In this document: piece after piece, positions 59,039 to 64,000 of the stretch
Layout: each line of letters opens with the position of its first letter
Numbering within the stretch: position 1 is the stretch's first letter
DNA from: Pelomonas aquatica
Lineage (GTDB): Bacteria; Pseudomonadota; Gammaproteobacteria; Burkholderiales; Burkholderiaceae_C
NCBI RefSeq assembly: GCF_026712205.1
Contig: NZ_JAPPUW010000004.1
Span: 1 to 64,000, forward strand
Length of the DNA stretch: 64,000 nt
Direction: 5' to 3'
Notes under the pieces: generated by a model
Databases searched by the model: none
The model's input: the letters and a program-made list of their open reading frames with translations, nothing else
What the model was told of the DNA's origin: nothing
Program-made: the position numbers and the translations under genes

Positions 59039-59692
59039 TCAGAAGCTGAAGGCCGGGGCCTCGGCGAAGCCCGGCAGGCGGCCGGCGACCGTGTCGAACA
59101 GCTCGACGCGGCGGAACTCGCCCGCGCCGGTGCGCGTGACGAGCACGGCACGCATGACCGGCCCGGTGCCGACGATGGCGATCAGGCGCCCGCCGACCTT
59201 GAGCTGGTTCAGCAGCGCCTGTGGCAGCTCGGCGACCGAGCCGGACAGCAGGATCGCGTCGAAGGGCTCCTCGGCCGCGAGGCCGGCGGCGCCATCCTGG
59301 TTCAGCACCGTCACGTTCAGCGCGCCGGCACGCCTGAGGTTGGCCGCGGCCTGGGTGGCCAGGCCGGCATCGGCCTCCAGCGCGATGACGCGCTGGGCCT
59401 GGCGGCCGAGCAGGGCCGCGAGATGGCCGGTGGCGGCGCCGATCTCCAGCACCTTCTCGTGGCGCTGCAGCTTGAGCTCCTGCAGCAGGCGGGCCTCGAC
59501 CTTGGGCGCCAGCATGCGGCGCGTGGCGCTCAACGGCAGCTCGGTGTCGACGAAGGCCTGGGCCCGGTGTGCCTCGGGCACGAAGTCCTCGCGGTGCACG
59601 AAGTGCAGCAGCTCCAGCACGCCGGGGTCGAGCACGTCCCAGGGGCGGATCTGCTGCTCGATCATGTTGAAGCGGGCTTGTTCGAGGTTCAT
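59039..59692 (-). CDS. Protein-L-isoaspartate O-methyltransferase-like protein
   Basis: This 217-aa SAM-dependent methyltransferase of the Pcm family has ARFNMIEQQIRPWDVLDPGVLE at the start, the SAM-binding VLEIGAATGHLAALLG and LLQELKLQRHEKVLEIG. The typical YIPxxLxxQLxxGG end is here ELPQALLNQLKVGGRLIAIVG. It resembles the Pcm-like proteins that precede tolC in betaproteobacteria rather than classical repair Pcm, so substrate is uncertain. Confidence 0.88.
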   Translation of the reverse strand: MNLEQARFNMIEQQIRPWDVLDPGVLELLHFVHREDFVPEAHRAQAFVDTELPLSATRRMLAPKVEARLLQELKLQRHEKVLEIGAATGHLAALLGRQAQRVIALEADAGLATQAAANLRRAGALNVTVLNQDGAAGLAAEEPFDAILLSGSVAELPQALLNQLKVGGRLIAIVGTGPVMRAVLVTRTGAGEFRRVELFDTVAGRLPGFAEAPAFSF

Positions 59693-59751
59693 CTTGTTCT
59701 CCGGGGCGCGGTAGGCGGGCTGAAAACCAAAATTCTAGAGGCCAGGCCCTC

Positions 59752-60387
59752 TCAGCCCGGCCGCGCGAGCAGGCCGTGCAGCAGCAGCGACATCTGCGCG
59801 TCCAGCATTTCGGCCGCGCCCATGGACGGCGCGCAGGCGTCGTAGTCGCCGAAGGAATGCTCGTGCAGCATCAGGTGCAGCATGGGTGCGATCAGCATGT
59901 GCACGGTGGCCTCGACGGCCACGTCGCGGAACTCGCCGGCGCGGATGCCGCGCTCGACCAGACCGCCGAGCAGGGCCTTGGACGGCGCGATGACCTCGTC
60001 CACGTAGAACTGCGCCAGCTCGGGGAAGTTCCTGGCCTCGACCAGCATGATCTTGTTGATGCCGCCGGCATTGCCCTCGCCGACCTTGCCCCACCAGGCC
60101 TGCATCATCTGCGCCAGCAGCTCGGCGATGGAGCCCTCGTACTGCGCGGCCAGCGCGGCCGACTCGGCGATGTGCACGCCCAGGTTCTCGCGCACGACGG
60201 CCTTGAACAGCTCTTCCTTGCTCGGGTAGTAGCGGTAGAGCGTGCCCTTGGCGACGCCGGCGCGCGCGGCCACCTCCTCGCTGCGCGTGGCCGCGAACCC
60301 CTTCTCGACGAAGAGGTCCAGCGCCGCGGCCAGCAGCTCCTGCGGGCGGGCGTCCTTGCGGCGTTGGCGAGGGGTGGCGGTGCTCAA
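59752..60387 (-). CDS. TetR/AcrR-family repressor
   Basis: This 211-aa repressor has the TetR helix-turn-helix near residues 14-60 ([48 protein letters not shown]) and a helical ligand domain. The start is taken as TTG at 60385-60387, giving [15 protein letters not shown]; upstream codons do not look coding. A 22-bp dyad (60398-60419) lies 10 bp before it. With pcm and tolC downstream on the same strand, it probably controls the efflux duct and itself. Confidence 0.9.
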   Translation of the reverse strand: MSTATPRQRRKDARPQELLAAALDLFVEKGFAATRSEEVAARAGVAKGTLYRYYPSKEELFKAVVRENLGVHIAESAALAAQYEGSIAELLAQMMQAWWGKVGEGNAGGINKIMLVEARNFPELAQFYVDEVIAPSKALLGGLVERGIRAGEFRDVAVEATVHMLIAPMLHLMLHEHSFGDYDACAPSMGAAEMLDAQMSLLLHGLLARPG

Positions 60388-60397
60388 GGCGGCGGAG

Positions 60398-60419
60398 TTA
60401 ATGACCGGAGGGTCAGTAA
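60398..60419. promoter_or_regulatory. Candidate TetR operator (22-bp dyad)
   Basis: TTAATGACC-GGAG-GGTCAGTAA is an inverted repeat matching at 8 of 9 positions per arm, placed 10 bp upstream of the tetR start and 89 bp before uppP on the other strand. Size, symmetry and position are those of a TetR-family autoregulatory site. Confidence 0.7.
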
Positions 60420-60508
60420 TGTATCCGGCCACGCCAGCCAGCCGCAAGACCATGACAAACGCGCTCGCTACACTGCGCCGCTTTATCGAGTTCGCCTGGA
60501 GCCTTTAC

Positions 60509-61333
60509 GTGGATGTCATCCTGCTGATCAAAGCCGCCGTCATGGGCATCGTCGAGGGGCTGACCGAGTTCCTGCCGATCTCGTCGACCGGCCACCTCAT
60601 CCTGACCGGCAGCCTGCTGGGGCTGACCGACGCCAAGTCCAAGGTCTTCGACATCGCGATCCAGAGCGGCGCCATCCTGGCCGTCTTCATCGTCTACTGG
60701 GCGCGCATCCGCGAGGCGCTGACCGGCCTGGCGAGCAGCGACAAGCAGCGCCGCTTCGTGCTGAACATATTTCTCGGCTTCCTGCCGGCAGCCATCGTCG
60801 GCCTGACCGTCTACAAGGCCATCAAGGCCCATCTGTTCAACGCCCCCGTCGTGGCCGGCGCCTTCATCGTCGGCGCCTTCATCATCCTGTGGGTCGAGAA
60901 GGTCGCCAAGCCGCGGCCCCGCATCCAGAGCGTTGACGACATGACGGCGCTGGACGCGGTCAAGGTCGGCTTCGTGCAGTGCCTGGGCATGATCCCCGGC
61001 ACCAGCCGCTCGGGCGCCACCATCATCGGCGGCATGCTGCTCGGCCTGTCGCGCAAGGCGGCGACCGACTTCTCCTTCTTCCTCGCCATCCCGACGCTGA
61101 TCTCGGCCGGCGGCTACAGCCTGTGGAAGGAGCGCCATGCGCTGTCGATGGCCGACTTCCCGATGTTCGCGGTCGGCTTCGTCGTCAGCTTCCTGGCCGC
61201 CTGGGCCTGCGTGCGCTGGCTGCTGCGCTACGTGTCCAGCCACACCTTCGTGCCGTTCGCCTGGTATCGCATCGCCTTCGGCATCGTCGTGCTGGCGACC
61301 TGGGCGACCGGCACCGTCGTCTGGGCCGACTGA
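60509..61333 (+). CDS. uppP: Undecaprenyl-diphosphatase UppP (BacA)
   Basis: This 274-aa inner-membrane enzyme removes a phosphate from undecaprenyl pyrophosphate, recycling the carrier for peptidoglycan synthesis and giving bacitracin tolerance. It has [19 protein letters not shown] near residue 16 and [39 protein letters not shown] at 60509 is chosen because [18 protein letters not shown] matches the family start and GGAG precedes it; ATG 60452 would add 19 residues. Confidence 0.95.
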   Translation: MDVILLIKAAVMGIVEGLTEFLPISSTGHLILTGSLLGLTDAKSKVFDIAIQSGAILAVFIVYWARIREALTGLASSDKQRRFVLNIFLGFLPAAIVGLTVYKAIKAHLFNAPVVAGAFIVGAFIILWVEKVAKPRPRIQSVDDMTALDAVKVGFVQCLGMIPGTSRSGATIIGGMLLGLSRKAATDFSFFLAIPTLISAGGYSLWKERHALSMADFPMFAVGFVVSFLAAWACVRWLLRYVSSHTFVPFAWYRIAFGIVVLATWATGTVVWAD

Positions 61334-61376
61334 AGGTCGACCTCAGGGCTGGCCGCTGGGAGGCGGCGTGAACCCC

Positions 61377-61412
61377 GGCTGCTTCAGCGACCGCAGGCTG
61401 GCCGAAGCAGCC
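61377..61412. terminator. Possible terminator hairpin between uppP and the next gene
   Basis: GGCTGCTTC (61377-61385) pairs perfectly with GAAGCAGCC (61404-61412), 18-nt loop, followed by GTTT. It lies between converging genes. The T-run is short, so function is uncertain. Confidence 0.4.
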
Positions 61413-61435
61413 GTTTCAGGGCCGACGACGCCGGC

Positions 61436-61780
61436 TTACTGGCCGCCGCTGCCGCTCGGCGCGGCCTGCCCGGCCAGTTCCACGCGCTCGCCCAGGCGGC
61501 TGGCGTTGGTGCGGACCAGTTCGGCGTACTTGGGCGAGTTGCGCAGATCCTGGTAGCGCTTCAGCGCGGCGCGGTAAGCGGGCGAACCGAAATCCGGGCT
61601 TTCCAGGCGGTCGTAGCGCTCCAGGCCGGACAGGCGGTAGATCTCCAGATCCGCCAGGACCTCCGCACGGGTCGCCGCGACCTCGGGCGCGGCCTGGCGG
61701 GTGAAGCGGGCGTCACCCTGGGCCAGCGTGACGGTGGCGATGACGGCCAGGGTGGCGGCGGCGATGGTTTGCTTGAGCAT
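61436..61780 (-). CDS. Small secreted protein of unknown function
   Basis: This 114-aa protein has a signal peptide (MLKQTIAAATLAVIATVTLAQ) and a mature part with repeated acidic-basic helices (VAATRAEVLADLEIYRLSGLERYD, ALKRYQDLRNSPKYAELVR), resembling the short DUF4148-like periplasmic proteins of Burkholderiales, though this is not certain. It ends in a Gly/Ser-rich tail. Function unknown. Confidence 0.7.
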   Translation of the reverse strand: MLKQTIAAATLAVIATVTLAQGDARFTRQAAPEVAATRAEVLADLEIYRLSGLERYDRLESPDFGSPAYRAALKRYQDLRNSPKYAELVRTNASRLGERVELAGQAAPSGSGGQ

Positions 61781-62175
61781 GATGGGTCCTCGATCGGTGG
61801 TGGGTTGAACAGACTTTGAAATGGCGCTAGCGCTTGTCGTGTCCGGGCAATTGCTGTCGTCGAGGTCAATGTAGGTTTCGGTCCACCCGCGAAAAAGGCC
61901 GCCCGAGGCAATGAACCATTGCAAGCGGCAGAAATATCGGAGTCCGCACTGTTGCCGGCGCATTGTTCGCCGCGCCGCAGTTGTCACTACTGCAACAACC
62001 CGGCGCCCCGGCGGCCGGCGATTGTTGCGATTTGCAGAAGTCTTCGTTCTGCCCCGGCCGATTGCCCTGCCCTGCCCCGGAACCTAGAGTCATCTCGCCG
62101 TCCTGGACCGTTGCCAGGCGTGCGAGTGGCGGGCGTCGGTGGCCTTGCTCCCACGGGCGAGAAAGAGGATCCACC
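61781..62175. other. 395-bp intergenic region with small dyads
   Basis: No protein gene is convincing here. It is less GC-rich than its surroundings. Visible dyads are GCGCTAGCGC near 61826, GCAACAA/TTGTTGC (61992-61998 and 62022-62028) and GCAGAA/TTCTGC (62034-62039 and 62047-62052). It separates divergent genes, so it must hold the promoters of the small secreted protein and of the LysR gene; the dyads near 62000-62050 could be LysR-type sites. Confidence 0.5.
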
Positions 62176-63111
62176 TTGAACCGGCTGCACTCATTGAAGG
62201 CTTTCTGTCGCGTCGTCGAGCTGCAGGGCTTTGCCGCGGCGGCCCGCGACATGGGGCTCGCCCCCTCGGCCGTGACGCGCCTGATCAACGAGCTGGAGGC
62301 CCACGTCGGCGTGCGCCTGATCAACCGCACGACGCGGCGCATGGCGCTGACCGAGGCGGGCGAGGCCTACCTGGAGCGCGTGCGGCGCATCCTGTCGGAG
62401 CTGGAGGAGGCCGACGCCTCCGTGCGCTCCAGCAGCCTGGCCGTCAACGGCGTGCTGAAGGTGGTCGCGCCATCGGCCTTCGCCACCAGCCAGATCGCCC
62501 CGCTGCTGGTGGAGTTCCGGCGGCGCTATCCGGCGCTGACGGTCAGCCTGTCGTCGCCGGGCCTGGTGGAGTCGCTGGACGCGAACTTCGACGTCAGCCT
62601 GATCGCCTCGCGCGGCGCCCCCGGCGACGGCGAGTTCGTGGCCCGGCAGCTGGCCTGCTCGGACGTCATCCTTTGCGCCGCGCCCGCCTACATCGCCCGC
62701 TTCGGCCCCGTCGCCCGGCCGGCCGACCTGATGGAGCATGAACTGCTCACGAACCACCCCGGCGAGGAGATGGTGCTTCACCCCGACGCGTCGGATCCCG
62801 CCGCCACGGGCTTCCGCTTCACGCCCAAGGACCCGCCGCTGACGACCGGACGCATGGACATCGTGCTGTCCTCCGCGCTGGCCGGCCTGTGCATCGTGCC
62901 GCTGCCCAGCTATGCGGCCGCCCAGCCGCTCGCCGAGGGGCGGCTGGTGCGCGTGCTGCCGGGCTGGCGGCTCTATCGCATCTCGCTGCACGCGGCCATG
63001 CCCACCCGCAAGTACGTCCCGGCCAAGACACGGGCCTTCCTGGACTATCTGTTCGAAGTCTTCCCCGGCGGCGCCACCGACCCCTGGGCGCCGCTGGCCG
63101 ATGCGCAGTGA
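62176..63111 (+). CDS. LysR-family transcription regulator
   Basis: This 311-aa regulator has an N-terminal winged helix (LHSLKAFCRVVELQGFAAAARDMGLAPSAVTRLINELEAHVG) and a periplasmic-binding-type effector domain (residues 90-300). The start is TTG at 62176 with AGGA (62167-62170) upstream; no ATG fits. Its gene runs into an FUSC exporter, reminiscent of AaeR-AaeB or similar efflux pairs for aromatic acids. The effector is unknown. Confidence 0.93.
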   Translation: MNRLHSLKAFCRVVELQGFAAAARDMGLAPSAVTRLINELEAHVGVRLINRTTRRMALTEAGEAYLERVRRILSELEEADASVRSSSLAVNGVLKVVAPSAFATSQIAPLLVEFRRRYPALTVSLSSPGLVESLDANFDVSLIASRGAPGDGEFVARQLACSDVILCAAPAYIARFGPVARPADLMEHELLTNHPGEEMVLHPDASDPAATGFRFTPKDPPLTTGRMDIVLSSALAGLCIVPLPSYAAAQPLAEGRLVRVLPGWRLYRISLHAAMPTRKYVPAKTRAFLDYLFEVFPGGATDPWAPLADAQ

Positions 63112-64000
63112 GCCTGCTTCCATGGAAGCCGCCTCATTCCTCGACCACTGGCGCCTCGTGCCCGACCGCCTCCGGGCGCAGCTGCCCACCGCGGACGAGT
63201 GGCTGACGTCGGCCAAGACCTTCGCGGCCGCCATGCTGGCGCTCTACCTGGCCCTGGCCGCCGGCCTGCCCCGCCCCTACTGGGCCATGGCCACGGCCTA
63301 CGTCGTCTCCAGCCCGCTGACGGGGGCCACGCAGTCCAAGGGCCTCTACCGCCTGATCGGGACGCTGCTGGCCGCCTTCATCGCCGTGCTCGTCGTGCCG
63401 CTGCTGGTCGACACGCCGATGCTGCTGAGCCTGTTCATCGCCACCTGGGTCGGCGTGCTGCTGCAGCTGTCGTTCCGCGACCGCATGCCCAGCAACTACG
63501 TCTACATGCTGTCGGCCATCTCGCTGCCGATGATCGCGCTGCCCGTGGTCCAGGCGCCCGAGCAGGTGTTCGCAATCGCCGTCGCGCGCTGCGAGGAAAT
63601 CTTCCTGGGCACGGCCTGCGCGGCGCTCGTCTCGGCCCTCGTGCTGCCGGGGCGGGCCGCGCCGGCCCTGGAAGGGCGGTTCTCCGCCTGGTTCGACGAC
63701 GCGGCCGACTGGACGGCCGGCGTGCTGCTGGGCGAGGCCGCCGCCCGGCGCGCCGTCAGCGTGCATCGCCTGGCCGGCGACGTGCTGGCGCTGGACCAGC
63801 TCATCAACCACCTCCGGCACGACAGCGACAACCGCGACGCCGTCAGGATCGCCCGCGAACTGCGGCTGCGCCTGTCCTCGCTGCTGCCCATCCTCGGCTC
63901 GCTGCGCGACGCGGTCGCGGGGCTGCGCCGGTCGCCGGCCGGCGAGCCCGCGTTCGTGGCCGCACTGCTCGACGACGTCTGCGCGTGGATGCGCGCGCCG
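63101..64000 (+). CDS. FUSC-family (AaeB-like) exporter, cut by the window end
   Basis: At least 300 residues are present and the frame is open at the window end. Membrane helices begin near residue 38 (TFAAAMLALYLALAAGLPRPYWAMATAYVVSSPLTGATQSKG), the FUSC hallmark, followed by LLAAFIAVLVVPLLV and MLSLFIATWVGVLLQLSF, then a long cytoplasmic region. Aromatic-acid or similar efflux is likely. ATG 63101 overlaps the LysR stop; ATG 63122 is also in frame. Confidence 0.9.
   Translation, partial: MRSEPASMEAASFLDHWRLVPDRLRAQLPTADEWLTSAKTFAAAMLALYLALAAGLPRPYWAMATAYVVSSPLTGATQSKGLYRLIGTLLAAFIAVLVVPLLVDTPMLLSLFIATWVGVLLQLSFRDRMPSNYVYMLSAISLPMIALPVVQAPEQVFAIAVARCEEIFLGTACAALVSALVLPGRAAPALEGRFSAWFDDAADWTAGVLLGEAAARRAVSVHRLAGDVLALDQLINHLRHDSDNRDAVRIARELRLRLSSLLPILGSLRDAVAGLRRSPAGEPAFVAALLDDVCAWMRAP

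Overview
The window reads as chromosome from a GC-rich betaproteobacterium of the order Burkholderiales, probably in or near the Roseateles/Mitsuaria/Pelomonas/Rubrivivax group. This is inferred from strong GC bias at third codon positions, the gene families present (a small Trp-rich TIGR04438-type protein, DUF1501/DUF1800 and moxR-DUF58-TgpA clusters, an NarL-type two-component pair) and the type of intergenic palindromes. There is no prophage, CRISPR array, transposase or rRNA operon. Genes are dense and often overlap by 1-16 bp, mostly as ATGA or TGATG junctions.

Layout. 1-6.5 kb (minus): a gene start cut by the window edge, an NarL-type response regulator, its Cache-domain histidine kinase, a large tricorn-type protease and a DedA protein. 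6.5-21 kb (plus): mutL, a periplasmic solute-binding protein, an rRNA pseudouridine synthase, miaA, an AttEFGH-like cassette (ABC ATPase, fused FtsX permease, AttH lipocalin), a DegT-type aminotransferase, an MsbA-like exporter, thyA-folA and a DUF4337 membrane protein. 21-32 kb: two identical tRNA-Val(CAC) genes, dnaQ-lgt, a TPR protein, cytochrome c, acs, yqhA, two unrelated fumarases (class II and class I) facing away from each other, a GNAT acetyltransferase and a zinc alcohol dehydrogenase. 32-44 kb: an MscS channel, a histone-deacetylase-fold amidohydrolase, moxR-DUF58-transglutaminase-mltB, a broken cyanophycinase, comEC, a RidA protein and dsbB. 44-54 kb: ggt, an AEC carrier, a DUF1501/DUF1800 pair, scoAB beside a PAS-LuxR regulator carrying an internal amber codon, a DUF3667 protein and a prolyl-4-hydroxylase-like oxygenase. 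54-64 kb: yaaA, an MBL hydrolase, a DMT exporter, an Lrp regulator, a tetR-pcm-tolC cluster with a clear operator candidate, uppP, a LysR regulator and the start of an FUSC exporter.

The most unusual content lies between the genes. Two elements of about 265-270 bp (779-1043 and 53909-54178) fold into the same four-way junction: a 31-33 bp outer stem directly abuts two inner stems separated only by CCCTTCGGG, and the second arm of each ends in a GCGA-loop hairpin. The stems differ in sequence but keep pairing, which suggests selection on structure. One element supplies the stop codon of yaaA and ends 3 bp before the next start codon; the other is read into by the histidine kinase and adds 31 residues. 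Other elements are a 555-bp imperfect palindrome splitting the AttEFGH-like cassette (11990-12544), two 103-bp inverted-repeat elements in opposite orientation between convergent gene pairs, each touching stop codons (32104-32206, 39624-39726), an imperfect palindrome between moxR and DUF58 (35456-35548) and a REP-like hairpin (33511-33548).

All family names come from reading motifs in the translated sequence; no database search was run. Repeat alignments were made by eye.
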